Below, piece after piece: positions 18,822-27,202 of a stretch of DNA of 64,000 nucleotides. The notes under the pieces are model-generated. The model saw only the letters and a list, made by a program, of their open reading frames with translations, was not told the origin of the DNA and made no database searches. Source of the stretch: Peptococcus niger (lineage in GTDB: Bacteria; Bacillota; Peptococcia; Peptococcales; Peptococcaceae); assembly GCF_900101835.1 (NCBI RefSeq), contig NZ_FNAF01000006.1, positions 49,345-113,344 on the forward strand, in the 5' to 3' direction. The position numbers and the translations under genes were made by a program. Each line of letters opens with the position of its first letter. Position 1 is the stretch's first letter.

Positions 18822-18841
18822 GTGTCGCCTCCTTGTAAAAA

Positions 18842-19420
18842 TCAGGCGTGAAAAACGCCTTTTGTAGATAGGATGCCCTCCCGTTTAGCCAGGGCTTTGC
18901 GCAGGGCATGGGCCGTGCTTTTAAAAATCGCCTCCACCCGATGGTGGTCGTTGTGCCCGGAGAGAACGGCTATGTGCAGGGTAATGCCGGCGTGCATAAC
19001 AAAGGCGCGGAAAAATTCTTCCACCAATTGGGTGTCCAGCTGACCGATCATCGGGGCTGTAAAGTCGGCATCAAAGACCAGGTAGGGCCTGCCGCTCACA
19101 TCAACCACCGCCCGCGCCAGGGCTTCATCCATGGGGATGAAGGCTTCGCCGTAACGGGCCAAGCCGGTTTTCGCGCCCAAGGCTTGGTGCAGGGCATCAC
19201 CCAGGACAATGCCGCAGTCTTCCACAGTATGGTGACCGCACACTTCCAAGTCACCGTCACAATATAGGGTCAAATCCCAGCCGGCATGAACGGCCAAGGC
19301 GGTCAACATATGGTCAAAAAAGCCGATGCCCGTCTCAATGGTGGTATGGCCGGTGCCATCCAGGTCCAAGAGCAAATGGATATCTGTTTCTCGTGTATGA
19401 CGTCTGCGTTCAATGCTCAT
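18842..19420 (-). CDS. hisB: Imidazoleglycerol-phosphate dehydratase
   Basis: HisB (monofunctional form) dehydrates IGP to imidazole acetol phosphate (step 6). The 192-residue product has the two Mn-binding motifs, FFDHM ... CGHHTVEDCGI and SGHNDHHRVEAIFKS. There is no phosphatase domain, so histidinol phosphatase must be encoded elsewhere. ATG 19420 overlaps the hisC stop (TGATG); a GTG one codon earlier is possible. Confidence 0.95.
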   Translation of the reverse strand: MSIERRRHTRETDIHLLLDLDGTGHTTIETGIGFFDHMLTALAVHAGWDLTLYCDGDLEVCGHHTVEDCGIVLGDALHQALGAKTGLARYGEAFIPMDEALARAVVDVSGRPYLVFDADFTAPMIGQLDTQLVEEFFRAFVMHAGITLHIAVLSGHNDHHRVEAIFKSTAHALRKALAKREGILSTKGVFHA

Positions 19421-20424
19421 CACAAGTCATCCTTTCTGAGAATAGCCGCCAGGGCTTCTAAAAAGCAGTCGTTTTCTTCCGGCAATCCGCAGGTCACCCG
19501 CAAACCGTGCGCACCAAAGCGACGGATCACGATGCCTGCCGCCTGCAAGGCAAGGTCTATTTTTTCCGCATCAGGCACTTCAAAGTAAATAAAATTCGTC
19601 ACCGACGGAAAAACACGGGCCCCTTCCCGGTTGGCCAACAGCGCTTCCAGGGCTTCCTGTAATTTTTCCCGGCCGGCCACCACGCTGGCACAGCGTTCGC
19701 AAATGTGGTCCGGCTGGCCGTACAACAAGGTACCGAATAACTGGGACAGACTGTTCACATTGTAGGGGCTTTTGATGGCTTCCAAGCGGCTTAGCATTTC
19801 TTTTGGAAAAAGGCCGAAGCCAAGCCGCAAGGCTGCCAAGCCAAAGGCCTTGGAGGCCGTGCGCAAAACCGCCAAATTCCCGGTCGCTGTTACCTTGTCA
19901 ATCACGGTCTGATCCCAGAAGTCCATGTAGGCTTCATCCACCACAACCAGGCCCTCAAAGTCCGCTGCCAAAGCCAGGACCTCTTGGCGTAGAAGGCCGC
20001 TGCCAAGGGGGTTGCAGGGGTTGGAGAAGAGGAGCATGCCACAGCCTTGGGCCTTCGCCTCCGCCAGGTAGGCGGCCGGATCCAGCCGACCCTCCGGCCC
20101 TTTAGCAAGCTTGACGGTTTGAACACCGGCCAGGGCCGCATATTGATCGTACATGGAAAAATCCGGCGTGCTCAAGGCTACCGGCCGCTTGTCCCCAGCG
20201 TAAGCCAGCATGAGCAGCATGAGCAGCTCGTCTGACCCGTTGCCGCCAATCACCAAGTCCGGCGAAACGCCATAGTAGTCTGCAAAGGCTTCAATGGGCC
20301 CGGCTACAGCCGGATCCGGATAGCGGTTAAACTTCACCGTGCGCAAGGCGTGGCACAGCAAGTTTTGACTTTCTTCGCTTAAATTAAAGGGACTTTCATT
20401 CGCATTTAAATAAATTGTTGCCAT
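19420..20424 (-). CDS. hisC: Histidinol-phosphate aminotransferase
   Basis: HisC is the PLP transaminase of step 7. The 334-residue fold-type I enzyme has NANESPFNLS at the start, FSNPCNPLGS (Asn contact), VVDEAYMDF (Asp) and the PLP lysine in TASKAFGLAALRLGFG near residue 193. It is slightly shorter than most HisC proteins (about 350). The start overlaps the hisD stop by one base. Confidence 0.93.
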   Translation of the reverse strand: MATIYLNANESPFNLSEESQNLLCHALRTVKFNRYPDPAVAGPIEAFADYYGVSPDLVIGGNGSDELLMLLMLAYAGDKRPVALSTPDFSMYDQYAALAGVQTVKLAKGPEGRLDPAAYLAEAKAQGCGMLLFSNPCNPLGSGLLRQEVLALAADFEGLVVVDEAYMDFWDQTVIDKVTATGNLAVLRTASKAFGLAALRLGFGLFPKEMLSRLEAIKSPYNVNSLSQLFGTLLYGQPDHICERCASVVAGREKLQEALEALLANREGARVFPSVTNFIYFEVPDAEKIDLALQAAGIVIRRFGAHGLRVTCGLPEENDCFLEALAAILRKDDL

Positions 20425-21713
20425 CAGCCCTCACCCCTTATCTCAACCGACCGTGCGTGGGCGTACAGGCCTTCCGCCTGGGCAAACGCCACGATTGCGG
20501 CCGCATCTTCTGTCAACGCTTCTTGTGAATAGCGGGATACCTGCATGCGCCGCATAAAGTTTTCCACCCCCAGGGGGGAGAAAAATCGTGCCGTGCCGCC
20601 GGTGGGCAGGACGTGATTGGTGCCCGCCATATAGTCGCCCACCGCTTCCGGTGTGTAGGGCCCCAGGAAGACGGATCCGGCAGACCGCACCATATCGATC
20701 CGGGACTCCGGTCCTTCACCGACCAACTCCAAATGCTCCGGTGCCACCCTTTCCGCAATCGCCATGGCTTCATCCAAGTCCTTGGTTACAATGATGGCCG
20801 AATACCGGTCCAGGGCCTGGCTAATGATGTCACGGCGCGGGGCTTGGGCAGCTTGGTCAATAACCGCCTGCCGGACCGCTTCCGCCAGGGCCGCATCCGG
20901 CGTAAGGAGAATGCCGGCGGCCTGGGGATCGTGTTCACATTGGCCCAGCAAGTCCGCCGCCAACCAGGTCGGATTGGCATCGCCATCGGCCACAATGAGG
21001 ATTTCAGAGGGACCGGCAATCATGTCAATGTCCACAACGCCGTACAATAACCGTTTGGCCGTTGCCACATAGGCGTTGCCCGGCCCGGTGATCTTGTCCA
21101 CCTTGGGCACCGATGCCGTCCCGTAGGCCAAGGCCGCACAGGCCTGAGCGCCACCGGCCAAGAGCACCCGGTCCACGCCGGCCACGGCACAGGCCGCCAG
21201 CGTCATATCGTTCACCTGCCCTTGGGCATCCGGCGGTGTGGCGACAATCAAGCTTTCCACCCCGGCAATACGCGCCGGAATGGCATTCATCAGCACGGTG
21301 GACGGATAGGCCGCCCGTCCTCCGGGCACATAAAGGCCAACCCGTTTGAGGGGCAGAAGGCGCTGCTCCAACTGGACGCCGTTGGCTTTTTGGAGAACAA
21401 AGCCTTCCGGCCGCTGCTTGTCATGAAAGGCGCGGATATGGGCTGCCGCTTTTTCCAAGGCTGCCCGCAGGTCAGGCGCCAACCGGGCCAAGGCGGCCTG
21501 GCAATCGGCCGGCTCCAAAAAACGGACCGGCCCGGCAAATCCGTCAAAACGTTCGCTGTAGCGGCATAGGGCCGCATCGCCTTCTTCACGCACAGCCGTC
21601 AATATGGCCTGCACCTGCCGGACCAGCTCGGCATCCGGTGCGTCCAGCCGGTTTTCCAGCCGCTGCAAGTAAGCCAGGTGGGCCTTGTCCTTGGTCGACA
21701 GGCAGGGGATCAT
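20424..21713 (-). CDS. hisD: Histidinol dehydrogenase
   Basis: HisD oxidises histidinol to histidine in two NAD-dependent steps with a zinc site. The 429-residue product shows KITGPGNAYVATAKRL, AGPSEILIVAD, the zinc ligands in GQCEHDPQA and the catalytic Glu-His in APEHLELV. It overlaps hisG by 4 bases (ATGA) and hisC by one. Confidence 0.96.
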   Translation of the reverse strand: MIPCLSTKDKAHLAYLQRLENRLDAPDAELVRQVQAILTAVREEGDAALCRYSERFDGFAGPVRFLEPADCQAALARLAPDLRAALEKAAAHIRAFHDKQRPEGFVLQKANGVQLEQRLLPLKRVGLYVPGGRAAYPSTVLMNAIPARIAGVESLIVATPPDAQGQVNDMTLAACAVAGVDRVLLAGGAQACAALAYGTASVPKVDKITGPGNAYVATAKRLLYGVVDIDMIAGPSEILIVADGDANPTWLAADLLGQCEHDPQAAGILLTPDAALAEAVRQAVIDQAAQAPRRDIISQALDRYSAIIVTKDLDEAMAIAERVAPEHLELVGEGPESRIDMVRSAGSVFLGPYTPEAVGDYMAGTNHVLPTGGTARFFSPLGVENFMRRMQVSRYSQEALTEDAAAIVAFAQAEGLYAHARSVEIRGEG

Positions 21714-22333
21714 AGGGCCACCTCCCGGGATACGTTTTCAATAAAGGCCTCAATGTCATGGTTCTTCAGCTTCATGGCGGCCGTATTCACAATCAAACGA
21801 GCAGACAAGGCCGCCACATCTTCAATGGCTTCCAAGCCGTTTTCCTTCAGGGTGTTACCGGTTTCAACAATATCAATAATGCCGTCCGCCAGACCCAATA
21901 AGGGGGCCAACTCCACAGACCCCTCTATTTTTATAATACCCACATCCATGCCCTTTCGCGCAAAATAATCGCGGGTGACATTGGGATACTTACTGGCCAG
22001 CCGGTGACCGGTGTAGTCGGCATAAAAGTCCGTTCCCTTGGGCACCGCCAGCGCAAAACGACAGCGGCCAAAGCCCAAGTCCATGACCTCATAAAAAGAG
22101 CCGCCGTATTCCATAATGGTATCTTTACCGACAATGCCCATATCACAGACCCCGTGAATCACATAGGTGATCACATCCGGTGCCTTGGCGAGCATGACTT
22201 CAATATCATCGCCCACCGGCAGAATCAGCCGCCGGCCCTTGTCGGCCAGGGCGGCGGTATCGTATCCGGCCCGGGCTAAAAGGGCCGTCGCTTCTTTTTC
22301 CAACCGCCCCTTTGTTAAAGCTATTCTCAGCAT
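21710..22333 (-). CDS. hisG: ATP phosphoribosyltransferase, short form
   Basis: HisG condenses ATP and PRPP, the first and feedback-controlled step. The 207-residue product is the short form, which lacks the histidine-binding C-terminal domain and needs HisZ. Seen are MLRIALTKGRLEKEA, the GVCDMGIVGKD segment and the PRPP loop DIVETGNTLKENGL. ATG 22333 has AGGAGGTGTG immediately upstream, so the longer open frame is not used. It begins one base after the hisZ stop. Confidence 0.96.
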   Translation of the reverse strand: MLRIALTKGRLEKEATALLARAGYDTAALADKGRRLILPVGDDIEVMLAKAPDVITYVIHGVCDMGIVGKDTIMEYGGSFYEVMDLGFGRCRFALAVPKGTDFYADYTGHRLASKYPNVTRDYFARKGMDVGIIKIEGSVELAPLLGLADGIIDIVETGNTLKENGLEAIEDVAALSARLIVNTAAMKLKNHDIEAFIENVSREVAL

Positions 22334-22334
22334 G

Positions 22335-23522
22335 TCACACCTCCTGCCAATGGACATCGCCATTTTCAAAAATCATAACGCCTTTTGCACCCAAGCGCTC
22401 CGCTTCCGCCGCCACGTCTTCACGTCGGTCGGAAATGGCCAGGACCAAACGTTCCTGACGTTGACTGCGCCAAATCAGCGCCTCAGATAAGTCCTCCCGG
22501 GCTGCAAAGAGCAGGTAAAAGGGCTCCCGCTCCGGTGGCCGACGCCGATTGAGCACCTGGGCGATCAAATCAATCCGGACACCAAAACCGATGGCCGGGA
22601 CTGGGTAGTTAAAGTTTTTCAGGAGCCCGTCATAGCGCCCGCCGGACAGGACCGCCTCGCCGCTGCCGTCAATGTAGCCGCGGAAGACCAGCCCGCTGTA
22701 ATAGTCCGCCTGGTTGGCCAGGCTCAGGTCCAGCATAATATGCTCATCGCGGCACAGGGCCCGCGCCAATTCATACCGGCGCTCCAGTTCATCCAAAACC
22801 TGGGCCACCTCCGGCGCCACCGGTGCCACCACTTCACGGGCCTTTTCCAGGACCCGGTGGTCACCGAACAAGCGCGGCAGGGCCAGAAAGGCCCGCACCA
22901 CCGGTTCGTCCCCATACGGGGCCAAAATATCCCGCAGGCGGGAAAAGTTCTTCCCTTCCAGGGAGGCGCGAATCTGAGCAGCCGTTTCATCTTCAGCGCC
23001 CAGCGCATTCAAGAGGGCATCCACAACGCCCACATGTCCCAATTCCAGCCGATACCGGTTCAGCCCTATGGCGCGCAAGGCGGACCAGCTTAAAGCGATC
23101 ATTTCCGCATCGGTCTTGTAGCCATCGCTGCCCAAAAGTTCCACACCACATTGGTGCATTTCATTGGAAAAGCCCTGCAGGGTGCTGGAATTGCGGTAGA
23201 TCATCTCATCATAAAAGAGTCTGAGCGGCAGCGCCCTGCCTGAAAGCTTGGTGGCCACCAATCGCGCAATCGGCACCGTTGCATCCGGACGAATCACCGT
23301 CAAACGGCCATGGCGGTCAATGGATTTCACCATGCTTTCCTGCGAAAAATACCGTTTGCCTGCAGTAAAAACATCGTAATATTCAATGCCCGGGGTCCGG
23401 ACTTCTTCATACCCGTAGGCTTGAAATAAGTTGCGCAACTGACCGGCGACCCTGTACTCACGGTCTGCCAAGGGGGTCAGCACATCGCTGCTGCCCTCCG
23501 GGGTCAAGCGTGCCATGTTCAT
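22335..23522 (-). CDS. hisZ: ATP phosphoribosyltransferase regulatory subunit
   Basis: HisZ is a catalytically inactive histidyl-tRNA synthetase homologue that forms the octameric HisG-HisZ enzyme and binds histidine. The 395-residue protein has class II synthetase motifs: motif 2-like LRLFYDEMIYR and LSGGRYDGLLKNF near the C-terminus. Its length and the adjacent short HisG favour HisZ over HisS. It is the first gene of the operon, with AAAGGAG 8 bases before ATG 23522. Confidence 0.94.
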   Translation of the reverse strand: MNMARLTPEGSSDVLTPLADREYRVAGQLRNLFQAYGYEEVRTPGIEYYDVFTAGKRYFSQESMVKSIDRHGRLTVIRPDATVPIARLVATKLSGRALPLRLFYDEMIYRNSSTLQGFSNEMHQCGVELLGSDGYKTDAEMIALSWSALRAIGLNRYRLELGHVGVVDALLNALGAEDETAAQIRASLEGKNFSRLRDILAPYGDEPVVRAFLALPRLFGDHRVLEKAREVVAPVAPEVAQVLDELERRYELARALCRDEHIMLDLSLANQADYYSGLVFRGYIDGSGEAVLSGGRYDGLLKNFNYPVPAIGFGVRIDLIAQVLNRRRPPEREPFYLLFAAREDLSEALIWRSQRQERLVLAISDRREDVAAEAERLGAKGVMIFENGDVHWQEV

Positions 23523-23572
23523 TGCTCAAGCTCCTTTCGCTCTCTCAATCTATTGGTACATGCTTTTACTTT

Positions 23573-23600
23573 AGCATAGTAACGTGTTATTGCGTCACAA
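23573..23600 (-). promoter_or_regulatory. Putative his operon promoter
   Basis: On the minus strand TTGTGA (23595-23600) and TATGCT (23573-23578) are 16 bases apart, about 50 bases before hisZ. The leader is too short for a T-box or a his-leader attenuator, and none is visible. Confidence 0.45.
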
Positions 23601-23637
23601 TGATATTCTATCCCAGTCCAGCCGGTTCGTCAACCGT

Positions 23638-24273
23638 TTATCTGTTTTTTCTTTCGGCCGCACACACCTTTAACGCCGCCTGAACCCGGTCAGCGTCAAA
23701 GAAGTACAGGTCCTGGTCCTCCAGCCAATCGCGAATCTCATCTGCCTGCGGACCGTTCTCGGTTAAATGCGCCAGCACGTCGTAGTAGCCCTGCAAGCCG
23801 CCGACCCCCACAAAGGGCGCCGTGCCGATGCCCTGGACCAAGCGTGGCAAGTCACCGTCCACCGCCTCATCCATCGGCTCTGCAGATAGGCGCCAGCGCC
23901 ATTCATCGATCATATCATATAGAAAGGTCAGGTTCGGGTGGTCTTTTAAAAAAGGCCACAGGGGCAGGTCACCGGCGTATACGATGACGGTTTCACCGGG
24001 GGTTTCTTCAACTTCTTCTCCCTTGGCCTCAGCCTCAGCCGCCCGTTCTGCCTTCAACACCTTGGCTTCATTCAGCAGGGCCCTGTCTTCAGTAATGCGC
24101 ATTTTAAATTCCGGGCAAAGAATCTCCCAACTTTCCGTGCCCTTGTAACCGGCGGCAATCGCCAACCAGCGCCCCAGGTCTGCCGCAGTGGCATGTCTGG
24201 GAATAAGCAATTCCCGCCAGATGGGGCTTTCACCGGCGTCAAAGGTCATGAGTAATTTAATCGCTTCCTGCAT
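23638..24273 (-). CDS. PRiA4b ORF-3-like domain protein
   Basis: A 211-residue soluble protein. The N-terminal half (FDAGESPIWRELLIPRHATAADLGRWL and, after an acidic insert, NLTFLYDMIDEWRWRLSAE) matches the PRiA4_ORF3 family, a domain found in plasmid and transposon passenger proteins and in many chromosomal orphans. The family has no firm function. ATG 24273 with AAAGGAGATAA upstream is the start. It ends 115 bases before hisZ and reads the same way, but the his promoter lies between them. Confidence 0.7.
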   Translation of the reverse strand: MQEAIKLLMTFDAGESPIWRELLIPRHATAADLGRWLAIAAGYKGTESWEILCPEFKMRITEDRALLNEAKVLKAERAAEAEAKGEEVEETPGETVIVYAGDLPLWPFLKDHPNLTFLYDMIDEWRWRLSAEPMDEAVDGDLPRLVQGIGTAPFVGVGGLQGYYDVLAHLTENGPQADEIRDWLEDQDLYFFDADRVQAALKVCAAERKNR

Positions 24274-24347
24274 AGTTATCTCCTTTGCAATCCTCAATTG
24301 TTATTTTTAAGATATGGCCACAATCGGCCCACTCCCCGGCCATTTGG

Positions 24348-24377
24348 TTGACAAAAGACTTGCCCTTGTGCTACCTT
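24348..24377 (+). promoter_or_regulatory. Putative apbE promoter
   Basis: Consensus -35 TTGACA (24348-24353) and -10-like TACCTT (24372-24377) with an 18-base spacer ending in TGTGC, just before the AGGAGG ribosome site. Confidence 0.5.
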
Positions 24378-24405
24378 AACCCTACCTATCATCCAGGAGG
24401 GAATC

Positions 24406-25575
24406 ATGAAAAAACAAGTCCTTGCGTTCTGTTTGCTCAGCGCCCTCGTCTTGAGCGCTTGCCACAACGCTACCGATGCGCAAGAAAAAAATACACCGGC
24501 AACATCTGACAGCAGCCCGCAACCGGCAACAGCTGTCGTCGATAAAACAGCCTTTGACGACATGGACATGCCCACCATCACCTTCGGTGACAGCGGGTAC
24601 AGCTCCGCCCCTGTGGCCGCAGATGCGGACGGCTTTGCACTGGACACAACCATTCACATTCGCTTATTCGCCAAGGATAAAGACAGTGCCAAAAAAGCCA
24701 TGCGGGCCGCTTTTAGCGAGGTGAACCGCTTTAACCGTATTTTTTCCGCCACCACAGACAGCGGCGAAATTGCCCGGTTAAACAAAACAGGCGAAGGCAC
24801 TTTGAGCCCTGAAGTCCTGGCCTTGTTTGATAAGGCCCTTCAAGTTTACGATGACACCGGCGGTGCCTATAACGTGGCCCTCTATCCGGTGAGCCAGCTG
24901 TGGGGATTTCCCACCGGCGATTACCACAAGCCGGATGAGCCGGCCCTGCAAGCGGCCTTGCCCTTGACCAATCCCCACGAGGTCCGGGTGAATCCGCAAA
25001 CGGGCAACATGCGCTTTACCCGTGCCGGCATGGGTCTTGACTTTGACGGCATCAGCCAGGGCGCCCTCTCAGATCGGCTCATGGATGTCCTACAAGATGC
25101 CGGCATCAGTTCCGGCCTGGTCAACATTGACGGGAACGTCCAAGTGCTCCACCGTCACCCGGATAAAACGGATTTCCGGATCGGCATCCAAGACCCCTCC
25201 AACGATACCGGATACATCGGCTCTGTCGATGTGAACAATAAGGCCGTCATCACCACCGGCGATTACCAGCGCAGCTTTGAAGCCGACGGGAAAACCTGGC
25301 ATTCCATTTTGAATCCGCAAACGGGCATGCCCGCAGAAAACGGGCTGAATTCGGTCAGTGTCATCGCCCAAAGCGGTGCCACCGCCAGCGCCCTTTCCCG
25401 CGCCCTTTACGTGCTCGGCCCCAAAGAAGCCATTGCCTATTGGCAAAAACACGCCAAGGACTTTGACATGATCCTCTATTATAAGGATGGTCAAGTCGCC
25501 GTTACCGGCGGCATCGCCAAACACTACACGGCCAATAACCGTCCCCAGCCGGATATGATCACCGCCGAAAGCTAA
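24406..25575 (+). CDS. apbE: ApbE-family FAD:protein FMN transferase, lipoprotein
   Basis: ApbE attaches FMN to Thr residues of Rnf/Nqr subunits and extracytosolic flavoproteins. The 389-residue product has a lipoprotein signal with lipobox LSAC (Cys19), a Thr/Ser/Ala-rich linker, then the ApbE domain: SATTDSGEIARLN, LDFDGISQG, ITTGDYQRSFEADGKTWHSILNPQTG. In the C-terminal motif the sequence is GATASALSRAL where most ApbE proteins have an Asp (A-T-A-D-A-L-S) that binds magnesium; LVNIDGNV also differs from the usual N-I-G-G. It may therefore be a weakened or specialised member. Monocistronic, with a terminator behind it. Confidence 0.85.
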   Translation: MKKQVLAFCLLSALVLSACHNATDAQEKNTPATSDSSPQPATAVVDKTAFDDMDMPTITFGDSGYSSAPVAADADGFALDTTIHIRLFAKDKDSAKKAMRAAFSEVNRFNRIFSATTDSGEIARLNKTGEGTLSPEVLALFDKALQVYDDTGGAYNVALYPVSQLWGFPTGDYHKPDEPALQAALPLTNPHEVRVNPQTGNMRFTRAGMGLDFDGISQGALSDRLMDVLQDAGISSGLVNIDGNVQVLHRHPDKTDFRIGIQDPSNDTGYIGSVDVNNKAVITTGDYQRSFEADGKTWHSILNPQTGMPAENGLNSVSVIAQSGATASALSRALYVLGPKEAIAYWQKHAKDFDMILYYKDGQVAVTGGIAKHYTANNRPQPDMITAES

Positions 25576-25587
25576 ACTGACTTGCCC

Positions 25588-25617
25588 ACGCCTTGCCTTT
25601 ACGGCAAGGCGTTTTTT
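25588..25617. terminator. Terminator of apbE
   Basis: CGCCTTGCC-TTTAC-GGCAAGGCG followed by TTTTTT. Its right arm overlaps the last codons of the convergent ABC permease gene. Confidence 0.88.
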
Positions 25618-26411
25618 GATGGGTCCTTGTCCTGCAATAGCTGCGCGGACCGATTGAAAAAAGCCCGCGGCGCCAACTGTAAAAAGACGAATACGGAAAG
25701 GGCCACACTGCCTAGAATGCCCAGCATCACCGCAATTTGATAGGTAATGGCCACCAAGGGCGATACCCCCGACAGAATTTGTCCGGTCATCAGGCCCGGC
25801 AAAAAGACAATGCCCATGCCCAGCATGGAATTAATCGTCGGCAAAAGACTCGCATCGAAGGCATCCCGCAAAAGAGGCGCAATGGCTTTTTGCGGCGTGG
25901 CGCCAAGCATCAACGCCCCTTCTACCAGGCTTCGTTTGGCCTGCAAGTCCCCTAAAAGCCGGTTGGCCCCTAAGGCCACCGCCGTCATCGAATTGCCCAC
26001 AATCATCCCACCCAAGGGAATAAAATACTGCGGGTCATACCAGGGGTCGTTGCGGATCACAACCCACAAAAAATACACCATACAAAGTCCGGTGCCGGTC
26101 AACATGGCCACCGCCACACTGTGCTGCAGTTTCGGCTGTCCAGTCATGTGGGTCCGTTTAAAAATATTAAAAATGGCAAAGACTTCCATAATCGCCAGGA
26201 TGACCAAGGTTATAATCGGCGCCGGATTGGCGAAAATATAAATCAGGACGTACCCTACCAAGATCAGCTGTAAGGTCATCCGCACTGAAGCCAGTACAAG
26301 TTCCTTTTCCCGCCGGATCCCGCGACGATGGGCCAGGAACAGCACCAACACTATAAAAATATAGGCTGCAAAAATTTGCCAAAAGCCCAATTCCATAATG
26401 CCTTTACCCAT
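25599..26411 (-). CDS. FetB/YbbM-like ABC transporter permease
   Basis: A 270-residue protein of the UPF0014/FetB family with about seven membrane helices. Family marks are IPLGGMIVGNSMTAVALGANRL and GATPQKAIAPLLRDA, ending with FLPGLMTGQILSGVSPLVAITYQ (quoted here as the region near residues 205-228). In E. coli FetAB is linked to iron export and oxidative stress resistance. It overlaps the ATPase gene by 8 bases; ATG 26396 (MELGFW) is an alternative start with a better-spaced GGGTAAAGG. Confidence 0.82.
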   Translation of the reverse strand: MGKGIMELGFWQIFAAYIFIVLVLFLAHRRGIRREKELVLASVRMTLQLILVGYVLIYIFANPAPIITLVILAIMEVFAIFNIFKRTHMTGQPKLQHSVAVAMLTGTGLCMVYFLWVVIRNDPWYDPQYFIPLGGMIVGNSMTAVALGANRLLGDLQAKRSLVEGALMLGATPQKAIAPLLRDAFDASLLPTINSMLGMGIVFLPGLMTGQILSGVSPLVAITYQIAVMLGILGSVALSVFVFLQLAPRAFFNRSAQLLQDKDPSKNALP

Positions 26412-27051
26412 ATTGCACCACCCGGCAAGCTGCCACCCGCCCACGCTCAATCTCGATCATAGCATCAGAATAGCGCTCGGCAAGGGACTGGGCATGGGTG
26501 ACCATGACCAGTGTTTTACCCTGGTCCCGGATATGAGCCACCACCCTGCCGATGACCTCATCCGCCGTATCCCTATCCAAGGCCGCTGACGGCTCATCCA
26601 AGAGGTAGACCTCCGGTTGCATCAGCATCACCCGTGCCAAGGCCAGACGCTGCCGCTCGCCGCCGGACAAGTCATCGGGCCTGTCTGCCGGTGACTTGTC
26701 CAGCGCCACTTGCGCCAGGGCCTGCCGAAGAACCTCTTCATCAACCGGTGGCAATTCAGCAAAAAGGCGGCCCTGCTGCAAGTTATCCCCAATGCTGCCG
26801 GTAAAAATAACCGGTGTCTGCTCCAGCATGACCACCTGTCGACGCAGCTTGACCGCCTCCACATCGGCCAGGTCGTGCCCCTGCCAATAGATCTTGCCCC
26901 GGTCTGGGCTGACCATCTTATTCAGCATGCGCAAAAATGTCGTTTTGCCACTGCCGCTCGGCCCAACGATGGACGTGATCCGCCCTGTTTCAATGCTGAG
27001 CCGCGGGATGCTTAAAATGCCCCTATACTGCACGTCATAAATTTCAAACAT
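26404..27051 (-). CDS. FetA/YbbL-like ABC transporter ATPase
   Basis: A 215-residue ABC ATPase with Walker A GPSGSGKTT (near residue 30), signature LSGGERQRLALARV and Walker B VYLLDEPSAALD, and the H-loop in VMVTHAQ. It energises the adjacent FetB-like permease; together they resemble FetAB, proposed to export iron. ATG 27051 has AGGTGAGGG upstream, preferred to the GTG at 27060. The two genes form a small operon. Confidence 0.88.
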   Translation of the reverse strand: MFEIYDVQYRGILSIPRLSIETGRITSIVGPSGSGKTTFLRMLNKMVSPDRGKIYWQGHDLADVEAVKLRRQVVMLEQTPVIFTGSIGDNLQQGRLFAELPPVDEEVLRQALAQVALDKSPADRPDDLSGGERQRLALARVMLMQPEVYLLDEPSAALDRDTADEVIGRVVAHIRDQGKTLVMVTHAQSLAERYSDAMIEIERGRVAACRVVQYG

Positions 27052-27202
27052 GGCCCTCACCTCTCCCTCCAGTATACACCTTTGCCAATCCTGCTGACCA
27101 CCGTCACCCAGCGGTTATTTTGCCAAAATAAAAAGGCACGCCACAAAAGTGACGCACCTTTTCCGGTGTTGTTTGTAAGTGTCTTAACCCGACGATAAGG
27201 TC

